From Lentilactobacillus parabuchneri DSM 5707 = NBRC 107865 (GTDB lineage Bacteria; Bacillota; Bacilli; Lactobacillales; Lactobacillaceae), in the NCBI RefSeq assembly GCF_001435315.1, contig NZ_AZGK01000003.1, positions 212,451-276,450 on the forward strand: 64,000 nt of DNA, given 5' to 3'. Position 1 is the first letter of the stretch; the number at the start of each line of letters is the position of its first letter. Below, piece by piece: positions 35,123 through 43,134 of this stretch. The notes beneath the pieces were generated by a model. That model made no database searches and had not been told where the DNA came from. It saw only the letters and a list, made by a program, of their open reading frames with translations. Both the position numbers and the translations under genes were made by a program.

Positions 35123-35195
35123 GGCCCCATAGCACAACTGGATAGGGCACCCGCCTCCTAAGCGGTTGATCCCGGTTCGAGTCCGGGTGGGGTCA
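35123..35195 (+). tRNA. tRNA-Arg (anticodon CCT)
   Basis: A cloverleaf can be drawn: acceptor GGCCCCA with TGGGGTC (one G-T), D arm GCAC/GGGC, anticodon loop CTCCTAA with anticodon CCT, and a perfect T arm CCCGG-TTCGAGT-CCGGG. The discriminator is A and CCA is not encoded. Two weak spots are an A-G mismatch at the third D-stem pair and a C-T mismatch at the top of the anticodon stem. It reads AGG codons. A weak inverted repeat (acaactgc/gcagttgt, 35082-35119) lies just before it. Confidence 0.9.
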
Positions 35196-35224
35196 GTAAA
35201 AATCAATTAGGCTCTTAAAGCCTC

Positions 35225-35267
35225 AAAAACACCAGCGACGAACGTTAAGTTCACCGCTGGTGTTTTT
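35225..35267 (+). terminator. terminator after tRNA-Arg
   Basis: Thirteen-base arms aaaaacaccagcg (35225-35237) and cgctggtgttttt (35255-35267) are perfectly complementary, and gaac/gttc pairs inside the loop. The T-rich end serves as the terminator tail. Confidence 0.85.
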
Positions 35268-35348
35268 AGTTTTGACGGGACTGTTAACTAATGAATTATC
35301 AAGCTTCTAACTGTTTAATTCCGGTCACAAATCAGTTGTGTTTCCTGC

Positions 35349-35377
35349 TTGTGAAATCGGTTTCACATGCCTATAAT
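35349..35377 (+). promoter_or_regulatory. promoter of the amino acid importer genes with embedded cre site
   Basis: TTGTGA (35349-35354), a 17-base spacer and TATAAT (35372-35377) form a strong promoter. The spacer carries the palindrome tgtgaaa-tcgg-tttcaca (35350-35367), whose core TGAAATCGGTTTCA matches the cre consensus TGWNANCGNTNWCA at every position. CcpA bound there would block RNA polymerase. Confidence 0.75.
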
Positions 35378-35414
35378 GATGACGGTACCAAAAACTTTAG
35401 GAGGTTGATTATTC

Positions 35415-36254
35415 ATGCGCAGATTTAAATTTCGCTGGTTAATGTTGCTCGGTGTGATTGCTGTATTTGGATTGATTATCACTGGTTGTGGCCAGAAGAA
35501 GGCGGCTGATAAAGGGCCGTTGACGGTTGCCACATCCGGGACTCTTTACCCAACGTCGTATCATGATCAAAAGACGAATAAGCTGACCGGCTTTGACGTC
35601 GAAGTTGTGCGTGCCGTCGGGAAGAAATTGGGGAGAAAAGTGGTCTTTAAGGAAATGAACGTTGATGGTCAAGAGACTGCCGTTAAGACCGGCAAGGCTG
35701 ATATGGCTGCCAATGACTTCTCCGTTTCGCCACAAAGGAAAAAGGAATTTGCATTATCGACGCCATATAAGCACTCGTTTAATAGTATTATTGTTCGAAA
35801 GAAAGATGATTCAGGCATTCATTCATGGGCCGATATTAAAGGCAAAAAAGCTGCTGGCGAGGCAGGGACCAATTACCAACGTCTTGCAAAGCAATTAGGT
35901 GCCAAGACGGTTAACTACAACAACGTTTCAAATGATGTTTATCTAAAAGATGTTGAAGCGGGTAAGACTGATTTGATCATGAATGATTATTACCTTCAAA
36001 AATTAGCGTTGGCTGCTGTTCCAAACAACACGTTGAAGATTATGCCAAATATGTACTTCACAACTAATGAGGACGGCAAGGGTGTTGGTATTTTGATGAA
36101 GAAGGGCAATACCAAGCTGCAAAAGCAGGTTGATAAGGCGCTTAAGGAATTGAAGAAGGATGGCACCCTCAAGAAGTTATCTGAGAAGTACTATCACGCA
36201 GACGTTACCAAGCAGCCCCACGTTCACATTTCAAAGACCTTTACCATTAAGTAG
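35415..36254 (+). CDS. polar amino acid ABC transporter substrate-binding lipoprotein
   Basis: The 279-residue protein is a family 3 solute-binding protein. A lipoprotein signal ends in IITGC, with the lipidated cysteine near residue 25. The mature part has GFDVEVVRAVGKKLG and the KADMAANDFSVSPQRKKEF block, typical of polar amino acid or cystine binders; the exact ligand cannot be told. GGAGG precedes the ATG. The permease gene follows after two bases. Transcription starts at a CcpA-controlled promoter. Confidence 0.9.
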   Translation: MRRFKFRWLMLLGVIAVFGLIITGCGQKKAADKGPLTVATSGTLYPTSYHDQKTNKLTGFDVEVVRAVGKKLGRKVVFKEMNVDGQETAVKTGKADMAANDFSVSPQRKKEFALSTPYKHSFNSIIVRKKDDSGIHSWADIKGKKAAGEAGTNYQRLAKQLGAKTVNYNNVSNDVYLKDVEAGKTDLIMNDYYLQKLALAAVPNNTLKIMPNMYFTTNEDGKGVGILMKKGNTKLQKQVDKALKELKKDGTLKKLSEKYYHADVTKQPHVHISKTFTIK

Positions 36255-36268
36255 GGGTGGCGTTGCTG

Positions 36269-36934
36269 TTGGATATCATTAAATATTTGTCAATTCCAAA
36301 TTTTTTCAATGCGCCACTGGCCGTGCGTTCGATTCCCCGCATTCTAGCGGGATTTCCGATGTCGATTGCGTTAACGGCGATCAGCTTTATTCTGGCGTTG
36401 ATTTTGGGCCTGTTTCTGACGTTGGCTCAACTGAGCAAACGCAAATGGCTTCATTATCCGGCACGGGCATTCATCTCGTTTATGCGTGGGGTCCCGATGC
36501 TGGTCTTGCTGTTTATCATTTACTTTGGCTTTCGAGCCGACGCGCTTCCTGCGGCCGTCATTGCCTTTACGATTAACTGTAGTGCCTTTGTATCAGAAGT
36601 CTACCGGTCGTCGTTTAGCGCGGTTGATTATGGCCAATGGGAGGCAGCCTATTCACTTGGCTTGCCGTATCGAAAGGTCATTTCAAAAATTATCTTTCCG
36701 CAAGCCTTTCGAATTGCGATTCCGGCGTTGGGAAATATTTTACTTGATCTGTTCAAAGGCACTTCACTGGCAGCAATGATTACGGTCAGTGAAATGTTCA
36801 TGGACGCTCAGATTGTTGCCGGTGCAAATCAAGATTACATGACGATTTACATCACGATTGCGGTGATTTACTGGTTCTTCTGTTGGTTGATGACGATTGG
36901 CCAGACACAGCTGGAACATTCGTTGGCTAAATAA
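36269..36934 (+). CDS. polar amino acid ABC transporter permease
   Basis: This is a membrane subunit of the HisM/GlnP family with about five hydrophobic segments. Family blocks include FISFMRGVPMLVLLFIIYFG and the EAA loop EAAYSLGLPYRKVISKIIFP near residue 130. TTG 36269 is taken as the start because GGGGTGG lies eight bases upstream (221 residues); GTG 36257 and TTG 36263 are alternatives that overlap the ribosome site. A terminator follows directly, and no ATPase gene is present in the operon. Confidence 0.87.
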   Translation: MDIIKYLSIPNFFNAPLAVRSIPRILAGFPMSIALTAISFILALILGLFLTLAQLSKRKWLHYPARAFISFMRGVPMLVLLFIIYFGFRADALPAAVIAFTINCSAFVSEVYRSSFSAVDYGQWEAAYSLGLPYRKVISKIIFPQAFRIAIPALGNILLDLFKGTSLAAMITVSEMFMDAQIVAGANQDYMTIYITIAVIYWFFCWLMTIGQTQLEHSLAK

Positions 36935-36947
36935 GACTGCAAATTAA

Positions 36948-36990
36948 GGGACCTGTCAGCAAAACTTATGTTTTGCCGACAGGCCCTTTT
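36948..36990 (+). terminator. terminator of the amino acid importer transcript
   Basis: A long stem (cctgtcagcaaaac with gttttgccgacagg, one mismatch) has a TTAT loop, GGG/CCC at the base and TTTT after it. The apex resembles several other terminators in this window. Confidence 0.85.
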
Positions 36991-37031
36991 AGTTATGATG
37001 TAAGAAATTCAAAAATCACTATCCAGCTCTA

Positions 37032-37175
37032 TTACATCAGCATCTTTGCGACAACGGCCAGGATGACGATCATGACTACTGCCATCCCCAATAATTTAAA
37101 GCCGTCATTGACTGTGTAATAGCCCTTTGGAAATTCTTGTCGTTTCCGTCTTAATCCTTGTCGGTTAATTGGCAT
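37032..37175 (-). CDS. 47-residue single-pass membrane peptide downstream of gtrA
   Basis: An ATG at 37175 lies five bases after the gtrA stop and behind a purine-rich AAGGACGGTGA. The frame gives 47 codons. The peptide has a strongly basic N-terminus (NRQGLRRKRQEFPKG), a polar middle and one hydrophobic segment MAVVMIVILAVVAKMLM at the C-terminus, so it should sit in the membrane with a positively charged cytoplasmic N-terminus. Spacing and composition point to a real third gene of the glycosyltransferase-gtrA operon. No family is recognised. Confidence 0.65.
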   Translation of the reverse strand: MPINRQGLRRKRQEFPKGYYTVNDGFKLLGMAVVMIVILAVVAKMLM

Positions 37176-37180
37176 TTCCG

Positions 37181-37636
37181 TCACCGTCCTTGTCGTGGTT
37201 GATTCTTGGTTGTCTTGTTCGTACTATTTTTGAAAACGGCCCATTTTGACCAAAAGTAATTCAAAATAATTACGACTACGTTTTCAAATATTTTAACTAA
37301 AATTTGATTTTGGTGCATCAATGAGATTCCGATCCAAAGCAGGATCCATTCAATCACCAGAGTGGCCACCCGACCGCCGAAAAATGACGTCATTTCTTTG
37401 AGGTCACTGACCAATGATTTAGAAGGGGAATGAAAGACGAATGCTTTGTTGGTCAAGTAGGCGAATAAGACACTGACAACCCAGGCGATGAAATTATTGA
37501 TCATGTAGTTCATCCCGGTAAATAAATGCAGCCCGGAAAAAATCAAAATGTTGACTGCAGTCGTTAAGACTCCCCAAAATAAATAGGCAATCACTTCTTG
37601 ATATTGGTTATATAAGCTTTTTAACTTCTCAATCAT
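37181..37636 (-). CDS. GtrA family membrane protein
   Basis: The 151-residue protein has four hydrophobic segments, the GtrA/DPMS-like pattern, with WGVLTTAVNILIFSGL near residue 20 and TNKAFVFHS near 65. GtrA proteins are thought to flip or present polyprenyl-phosphate-linked sugars made by a partner GtrB-type transferase for cell-envelope glycosylation. Its ATG overlaps the stop of the GT2 gene by one base (TAATG), which supports a functional pair. Confidence 0.85.
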   Translation of the reverse strand: MIEKLKSLYNQYQEVIAYLFWGVLTTAVNILIFSGLHLFTGMNYMINNFIAWVVSVLFAYLTNKAFVFHSPSKSLVSDLKEMTSFFGGRVATLVIEWILLWIGISLMHQNQILVKIFENVVVIILNYFWSKWAVFKNSTNKTTKNQPRQGR

Positions 37637-38583
37637 TACCGTTTCTCCGCAATCACAAATTTAGGCCGGTGCTTGGTTTCCAGATAGATCTTGCCGACAT
37701 ATGTGCCTAAAATTCCAAGACTGAACAATTGGACACCACTTAGGAATAAAATGATCGACACCATTGACGCCCAACCATTAACCGAACCACCAAAGAACAG
37801 GGCTCGAATGACGACGAAAAAGAGACCGATAATCGAAAGGACAAACGTCAAGCCACCAACAAATGTCGCCATTTTGAGAGGAACGTCAGAAAAATCGACA
37901 ATTGCTTCCATCGAATATTCAAACAGCTGAATCAGTGACCAAGAGGTTTCACCGGCGGCTCGAGGAACACCCTCATATTCCAAGTACTTGGTCTTAAAGC
38001 CCACCCAAGAAAACAGCCCCTTACTGAATCGATTGTATTCGGGCAGCTGTAAAATGGCATCGACATATTTGCGACTCATCAAGCGATAGTCGCGGACGTT
38101 TTGTTTCATCTGAACTTTAGACATCTTATTGATGATTTTATAAAAACTGGCAGATAGAAATGCCCGGATCGGGTTTTGCTTTCGTGATGTTTGAACACAG
38201 CCAACCACGTCGTAATCCTGGTCGGGGTCCTCTAAAATATCCACCATTTGTAACAACAGCTCAGGGGGATCCTGTAAGTCAACGTCCATGACGGCGACAT
38301 AGTCTCCGTGTGCGTTGGCTAACCCGGCAGCAAATGCCGATTCCTTACCGAAGTTTCGTGAGAATGAGATGTAATGAACTTCGTCCGGATGGGCCGCGTT
38401 TAATTTGCGCATCACATCCAGTGTTTTGTCAGCCGAACCATCGTTGATGAAGAGGTAGTCGGGGTGGTACTGCTCTGTGTGGGATGCGTTTAATTTTTCA
38501 AACACAGTTTCTGTTGTGTCGTAGAAAAGTTCAACCGTTGGCTCCTCGTTAAAACAAGGAACAATTAGACTGATCGTTTTCAA
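37636..38583 (-). CDS. polyprenyl-phosphate glycosyltransferase, GT2 (GtrB/dolichol-P-sugar synthase type)
   Basis: The 315-residue protein has a GT-A domain (SLIVPCFNEEPTVELFYDTT at the start, DVDLQDPPELL as the DxD region near residue 100) and two C-terminal membrane segments near 235-260 and 270-295. This matches GtrB-like enzymes that transfer a sugar from UDP- or GDP-sugar to undecaprenyl phosphate. With GtrA it probably supplies sugar donors for glycosylation of wall polymers outside the membrane. The ATG follows GGAGG. A promoter with an extended -10 lies about 190 bases upstream. Confidence 0.9.
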   Translation of the reverse strand: MKTISLIVPCFNEEPTVELFYDTTETVFEKLNASHTEQYHPDYLFINDGSADKTLDVMRKLNAAHPDEVHYISFSRNFGKESAFAAGLANAHGDYVAVMDVDLQDPPELLLQMVDILEDPDQDYDVVGCVQTSRKQNPIRAFLSASFYKIINKMSKVQMKQNVRDYRLMSRKYVDAILQLPEYNRFSKGLFSWVGFKTKYLEYEGVPRAAGETSWSLIQLFEYSMEAIVDFSDVPLKMATFVGGLTFVLSIIGLFFVVIRALFFGGSVNGWASMVSIILFLSGVQLFSLGILGTYVGKIYLETKHRPKFVIAEKR

Positions 38584-38773
38584 AATATTTCCTCCATAAC
38601 GTGTCTTTTTGACTTTGCTTTTGTGGCCTTTTGTTGGTAAGCTTGAATTCGTTTGGATTGACTAAATTCAAGAACAATGCCGCCCGCTTGGGACTCACAT
38701 TGAAGTATGTAAAGAGCATGTCAACGTAAAATGATGATTCACCTTCTATTTCAAAAATTTGAACATCTAACAA

Positions 38774-38840
38774 ATTATACCATAGAGATTTTTTTACAAA
38801 ATTAAGTCGTTATTAAGTTTCGTGTCATATTTGCTATAAT
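38774..38840. promoter_or_regulatory. divergent promoters for the glycosyltransferase operon and the epimerase
   Basis: On the minus strand TGGTATAAT gives an extended -10 (plus 38774-38779 for the hexamer) facing the glycosyltransferase. On the plus strand TGCTATAAT (38832-38840) gives one facing the epimerase. Neither has a strong -35. The 55 bases between them are very AT-rich. Confidence 0.55.
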
Positions 38841-38866
38841 GAATCACAATAAAGGAGAATTAATTG

Positions 38867-39991
38867 ATGAAACCAATCAAAGTCATGTCGATTTTTGGCA
38901 CCCGTCCAGAAGCAATTAAAATGGCGCCAATTATCCTGTTAATGCAACAACATTTAAACCAATTTCAGCCAATTACAGTGGTGACCGCGCAGCATCGAGA
39001 AATGTTGGATCAGGTTCTTGAGGTCTTTCACATTAACCCCGATTATGATTTAAACATCATGAAGCAGGGCCAAACGCTAAGTGACATTACGACTCGGGTC
39101 ATCACAGAGTTGGACCCGATCATTGAAAAGGCGAATCCGGACATCATTTTAGTTCATGGTGATACGACCACGACCTTTGCGGCAAGCATCAGCGCGTTTT
39201 ATCACCAAATTAAAGTCGGACACGTTGAAGCCGGTTTGCGGACATGGAACAAGTTATCGCCCTACCCAGAGGAAATGAATCGTCAATTAACAGATGTTCT
39301 GGCGGACTTATACTTTGCACCAACCCAGCTCAGCCGCAATAATCTCTTAAAGGAGAATCATCCTGACAAAAATATTTACGTGACCGGAAATACTGCGATT
39401 GACGCCCTTAAGCAGACCGTGACGGCCGATTATCAACACTCGGTATTTGATGAACTCAACCAAAATTCAAAGATGATCTTATTGACCATGCATCGCAGGG
39501 AAAACCAGGGTGACCCAATGCGGCGGACTTTTGAAGCCATTAAAGAAGTGTTGGCCAGCCACCCCGATGTGGAAGTCGTTTATCCGGTTCATTTGAGCCC
39601 TGCCGTTCAAAAAGTTGCTCATGAGGTGTTCGATGGCGTCAAAGCGGTTCACTTAATTGAGCCGCTGGACGTGTTGGACTTTCACAACATGTCTGCCAGA
39701 AGCTTCTTTATCATGACTGATTCAGGTGGCGTCCAAGAAGAAGCCCCATCTTTGAAGAAGCCGGTACTGGTCCTTCGAGACACTACTGAGCGGCCAGAGG
39801 GGATCAAGGCCGGAACCTTACGACTAGTCGGAACCGACCCCAAGGTGATTAAGCGCGAAATGGAACGGCTGTTGGATGATCCCAAAGAATATCAGCGGAT
39901 GGCCGAAGCCAAGAACCCGTATGGTGATGGCAATGCCTCACTCAGAATTTTAAACGCGATTCAACAACAGTTCAACCATTCATCAATCTAA
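38867..39991 (+). CDS. wecB: UDP-N-acetylglucosamine 2-epimerase (non-hydrolysing)
   Basis: This enzyme interconverts UDP-GlcNAc and UDP-ManNAc, which is the precursor of the teichoic acid linkage unit. The 374-residue protein begins FGTRPEAIKMAPI, has HGDTTTTFAAS near residue 95, GHVEAGLRTWNK near 120 and SGGVQEEAPSLKKPVLVLRD near 285, all diagnostic. ATG 38867 has AAAGGAG nine bases before it; TTG 38864 is an alternative start. The homologous name mnaA is also used in Gram-positives. Confidence 0.93.
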   Translation: MKPIKVMSIFGTRPEAIKMAPIILLMQQHLNQFQPITVVTAQHREMLDQVLEVFHINPDYDLNIMKQGQTLSDITTRVITELDPIIEKANPDIILVHGDTTTTFAASISAFYHQIKVGHVEAGLRTWNKLSPYPEEMNRQLTDVLADLYFAPTQLSRNNLLKENHPDKNIYVTGNTAIDALKQTVTADYQHSVFDELNQNSKMILLTMHRRENQGDPMRRTFEAIKEVLASHPDVEVVYPVHLSPAVQKVAHEVFDGVKAVHLIEPLDVLDFHNMSARSFFIMTDSGGVQEEAPSLKKPVLVLRDTTERPEGIKAGTLRLVGTDPKVIKREMERLLDDPKEYQRMAEAKNPYGDGNASLRILNAIQQQFNHSSI

Positions 39992-40010
39992 GATAGAAAG
40001 TCGATAAGTT

Positions 40011-40946
40011 ATGAAACGTGCATATGTGACCATCAAAAACTTCATTGAAATTATCGTCAAACGGTACTCGTCCGGAAACGTGTCGGATTCTGCGGCTGTG
40101 CTGGCCTTTTATACACTGTTGTCGATTTTTCCAATCTTTTTTATTATCGGTAGTGTCTTGAACATGTTTCATATTCAAATCAGCGAAGTTGAGGTCTATA
40201 TTCGACCGTTATTTCCTGATCGAATCTATTTGATGCTGGAGCCGATCATCAATTCAACGCTTCAAAGTGGCGGTGCCAGTCAGTTGTCAGTTGGTTTAAT
40301 TGTGACCATTTGGTCAGCCAGTCGCGCGATTGCGGCATTTCAACGCAGCATTAACAAGACATACGGCGTTGCGGCCAACCAAAACGCCATTTCAAATCGC
40401 CTGGTTTCATTTGTTTGGATGCTGGTTTTAATCTTAGCCGTTGTTTTGTTAATCATTGTTTTTGCTTTCAGTCAGATGTTTTTTGAATGGTTGAACCCAA
40501 TATTAAACGTCCCCCATCGGATCCTGAATTTGATTGGGACGGTGAAATGGCCCGTGACCATTGCGATCGCCTGGCTGCTGCTCAGCCTTTTGTATTACTT
40601 TGTGCCAACTGCCAAGGTCAAATTCCGCTACATTTGGGTTGGTGCGTTGATTTCGACGCTGGGATTGATGATACTGGCTCAGGCCTTCACCGTTTACCTG
40701 CGGTTCTTTGCTCACCGAATCGATGCCTATAAGACGATTGGAACCTTCATTGTTTTGATGTTCTGGTTGGACTTTTCGGGAATCATTATGTTATTTGGCG
40801 GGGTGGTCAATGCGGCGATCCAAGAAATTCGCCAGGGCAAAATTCAAGAACAGCAGGATGCTCTGGAAACCGTCTGGAAACGAGCGCAACGGATTCGAAA
40901 AAGCAGACCGAAAAAAGCCAAGCGAATCAAGCGGTCCAAAAAGTAG
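40011..40946 (+). CDS. YihY/BrkB family membrane protein
   Basis: The 311-residue protein has six hydrophobic segments and the family blocks DSAAVLAFYTLLSIFPIFFI near residue 25, WSASRAIAAFQRSINKTYG near 105 and a FGGVVNAAI segment near 265. It ends in a lysine- and arginine-rich tail. Members were once called RNase BN by mistake; their role in the envelope is not known. It follows the epimerase after 19 bases and is probably cotranscribed. Confidence 0.88.
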   Translation: MKRAYVTIKNFIEIIVKRYSSGNVSDSAAVLAFYTLLSIFPIFFIIGSVLNMFHIQISEVEVYIRPLFPDRIYLMLEPIINSTLQSGGASQLSVGLIVTIWSASRAIAAFQRSINKTYGVAANQNAISNRLVSFVWMLVLILAVVLLIIVFAFSQMFFEWLNPILNVPHRILNLIGTVKWPVTIAIAWLLLSLLYYFVPTAKVKFRYIWVGALISTLGLMILAQAFTVYLRFFAHRIDAYKTIGTFIVLMFWLDFSGIIMLFGGVVNAAIQEIRQGKIQEQQDALETVWKRAQRIRKSRPKKAKRIKRSKK

Positions 40947-40983
40947 GCTTTGCGACGGACAGGGGATGCCCTTGGCAAAATTA

Positions 40984-41023
40984 AAAGGACTGCGGCAAAA
41001 TGTGATTTGCTACAGTCCCTTTA
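40984..41023. terminator. bidirectional terminator between the YihY gene and the flavodoxin gene
   Basis: The base arms aaaggactg and cagtccctt enclose an inner gcaaa/tttgc stem, with A and T runs at the two ends. It lies between converging genes. Confidence 0.65.
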
Positions 41024-41038
41024 AAGAACGTCGAGGTG

Positions 41039-41488
41039 CTATTGCTGCGCTTTTTCAATTAAGTCGGCTGTAAATTGGTCAAGCTTTTTGATGTCGTCTT
41101 CATCGGGTTCCAAATTAATTTTAATGCTGTCTGAACCTTTGGTGGCACCGGTTTTTTCAAATGCTGCTTCAAACTTGTCAACTGAGGTGTTGTAAAACTC
41201 CTCGTAAAAGACATCCCCGGATCCGGCAACGCCGTAAACTTTGCCCTTAAGGTTCAGTTCACTGAGGTCGTCATAAAAATCCATTCCTTCTTCAGGAAGC
41301 GCGCCTTCATCATACGTGTACGGGCAAACGACACAAATATCGACATCTTCGAACGCGGCAGGATCGGTCTGGGAAATTTCGGTTTCTTTAACGTCGACGC
41401 CGGCGTCCTCAAAGGCTTCCGTGACGATGTCGGCAATATCTTCATTATTTCCAGTAATTGTTGCGTAAACAACGTGAGCAGTTATCAT
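41039..41488 (-). CDS. flavodoxin
   Basis: This 149-residue short-chain flavodoxin is an FMN-binding electron carrier. The phosphate loop YATITGNNEDIAD lies at residues 8-20, and the aromatic-rich CPYTYDEGALPEEGMDFYDDL and GSGDVFYEEFYNTSV loops that stack on the flavin follow. The protein is very acidic, as usual for flavodoxins. It is transcribed divergently from recX from a promoter whose -10 (TATACT) is at 41520-41525. Confidence 0.92.
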   Translation of the reverse strand: MITAHVVYATITGNNEDIADIVTEAFEDAGVDVKETEISQTDPAAFEDVDICVVCPYTYDEGALPEEGMDFYDDLSELNLKGKVYGVAGSGDVFYEEFYNTSVDKFEAAFEKTGATKGSDSIKINLEPDEDDIKKLDQFTADLIEKAQQ

Positions 41489-41519
41489 AATTTTTCATCC
41501 TCTATCTTAAATTGGTTTC

Positions 41520-41548
41520 AGTATACCAAATTGAAAAGTCAAAGTGAA
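41520..41548 (-). promoter_or_regulatory. promoter of the flavodoxin gene
   Basis: On the minus strand TTCACT (plus 41543-41548), a 17-base spacer ending TGG, and TATACT (plus 41520-41525) form an extended -10 promoter. Confidence 0.6.
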
Positions 41549-41578
41549 TTTCAATCACGCCACAAGGAAGGTTTTTTC

Positions 41579-42376
41579 ATGGCAAACACAATTACAAAAA
41601 TCGAAGCGCAGAAGCGAAAGGGTCGTTTTAACGTCTACGTTGACGGTCAATACGCATTTCCAATCAGTGAAGAAGTCTTGATTAAATACCGGGTCTTCAA
41701 GGGCATGGAAGTTGACGATCAGCTGATTGACAAGCTAAAAAACGCCGATAACATTTCCAAATTACATAGTCGCGCACTGAACTATTTGGCCCACAACCTG
41801 CGAACCGAGTACGAAGTCAGAGACAAGTTGGCCGACTTATCAGACGATCCGGAGGCCATTAATCAAGTGATTGATATTTTAGTCGATCAAAATTTGATTG
41901 ACGACCAACGATACGCCGACAGTTATGTGCGGACGGTTGTCCGGGAACGTAAGAATGGCCCGGATTGGATCCGCCGTCATCTAAAGGATAAACGGGTTGC
42001 TGCCAATCAAGTTGAAACAGCACTTGACCATTACTATTCGGCAGATGATGTGATTGAAATTGGCGTTGAAGTTGCCGAAAAACAGTTGAAACGCTACAAA
42101 CGTGATTCAGCCAAAATGGCCCTTAACAAGACCAAGGAACTCCTGATGCGCCGTGGCTTTCCGTATGGGGACATCGAAGAGATTATCAACCAAACCGATA
42201 CCGATGAGATGGCAGAACAAGATCATGACGTGATTGATCAAGTGGCCGCTAAGTACTTTCGGCAATACGCCAAACTGCAGCCATATGAACGCACCCAAAA
42301 GACCAAACAGGCGCTTTTTAGAAAAGGGTTCTTGATGGACGACATCACCATCGCCATTGCCAAACTGACTGAATAA
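41579..42376 (+). CDS. recX: recombination regulator RecX
   Basis: RecX binds RecA filaments and modulates recombination. The 265-residue product consists of repeated three-helix units; family blocks include FNVYVDGQYAFPISEE, SRALNYLAHNLRTEYEVRDKL and the repeated R-rich helices around residues 120-150. ATG 41579 is chosen because AAGGAAGG lies seven bases before it; the frame is open further upstream, past the divergent promoter, without a ribosome site. Length fits the long RecX form of lactobacilli. Confidence 0.9.
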   Translation: MANTITKIEAQKRKGRFNVYVDGQYAFPISEEVLIKYRVFKGMEVDDQLIDKLKNADNISKLHSRALNYLAHNLRTEYEVRDKLADLSDDPEAINQVIDILVDQNLIDDQRYADSYVRTVVRERKNGPDWIRRHLKDKRVAANQVETALDHYYSADDVIEIGVEVAEKQLKRYKRDSAKMALNKTKELLMRRGFPYGDIEEIINQTDTDEMAEQDHDVIDQVAAKYFRQYAKLQPYERTQKTKQALFRKGFLMDDITIAIAKLTE

Positions 42377-42402
42377 AATAATTTCGATATTAATGCGCAC
42401 TC

Positions 42403-42411
42403 TGATATAAT
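42403..42411 (+). promoter_or_regulatory. extended -10 promoter of the DUF402 gene
   Basis: TGATATAAT gives a perfect TATAAT (42406-42411) with TGn extension, 58 bases before the start. A weak -35 TTCGAT lies 17 bases upstream. Confidence 0.6.
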
Positions 42412-42468
42412 GACAAATGGATTGGTAACAATCGATGCTGTTAGCTTAGTCAGAAAGTGGGTATTCAA

Positions 42469-43020
42469 ATGCCACGACTTCAAAAATTACCTGGAGAAGG
42501 AGACTTCATTGCGATTCAAAGCTATAAGCATGATGGCAGCTTGCATCGTATTTGGCGAGATACGATGGTATTAAAAACAAACGAAAATTCACTGATTGGA
42601 TGTAATAATCATACATTGGTTACCGAAGATGACGGGCGTCATTGGGTAACGCGAGAGCCGGCACTGGTTTATTTTCATAAACATTACTGGTTTAACGTCG
42701 TAGCGATGATTCGAGACGACGGGATTGCCTATTATTGTAATTTGGCCTCCCCATACGTTCTTGACAAAGAGGCGTTAAAATATATTGATTATGACTTGGA
42801 TGTCAAAGTTTTCCCCGACGGCAGGCGAAAATTACTGGATGCCGATGAGTATCTGGAATTTAGCAAGCGTTGGAATTATGGACCGGAGATCGATCATATC
42901 TTAAAACGCAATGTGAGAATTTTGGTGGACTGGATCGAAAATGAAAAGGGCCCGTTCTCAAAAGAATTTATTGCCATTTGGTATGAACGATACTTAGAGT
43001 TGTCTCGTCAGAATCAATGA
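42469..43020 (+). CDS. DUF402 family nucleoside tri-/diphosphatase-like protein (Ntdp type)
   Basis: The 183-residue protein matches the Gram-positive DUF402 family, whose staphylococcal and B. subtilis YgaC-like members hydrolyse nucleoside tri- and diphosphates. Typical blocks are [18 protein letters not shown] near residue 20, [19 protein letters not shown] near 65, and [12 protein letters not shown] with [14 protein letters not shown] near 95-115. The start is the ATG at 42469 behind AAAGTGGG; an in-frame GTG overlaps the ribosome site. It is monocistronic, with its own promoter and terminator. Confidence 0.85.
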   Translation: MPRLQKLPGEGDFIAIQSYKHDGSLHRIWRDTMVLKTNENSLIGCNNHTLVTEDDGRHWVTREPALVYFHKHYWFNVVAMIRDDGIAYYCNLASPYVLDKEALKYIDYDLDVKVFPDGRRKLLDADEYLEFSKRWNYGPEIDHILKRNVRILVDWIENEKGPFSKEFIAIWYERYLELSRQNQ

Positions 43021-43034
43021 GGAATTCTTCTTGT

Positions 43035-43066
43035 GACTGGTGCAATTTTTGCACTGGTCATTTTTT
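43035..43066 (+). terminator. terminator after the DUF402 gene
   Basis: Eleven-base arms (gactggtgcaa and ttgcactggtc, two G-T pairs) with a three-base loop are followed by six T residues. Confidence 0.85.
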
Positions 43067-43134
43067 GTTTTATGATACAATGAAATTTATAAGTAAAAAA
43101 TCAGTGCTAAAGTAAAAACGTAAGGAGCCTACAA

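Noticed and set aside
35123..35195. tRNA-Arg as a prophage or island attachment site
   Set aside because: No integrase gene, no direct repeat of the tRNA 3' end and no island genes are seen nearby. Normal chromosomal genes flank it.
38549..38773. Reverse-strand frame of 74 codons in the leader of the glycosyltransferase operon
   Set aside because: It would start one base after the -10 hexamer, so the start codon would not be in the transcript. Internal ATGs lack a ribosome site, and the frame overlaps the glycosyltransferase start. It is more likely an untranslated leader.
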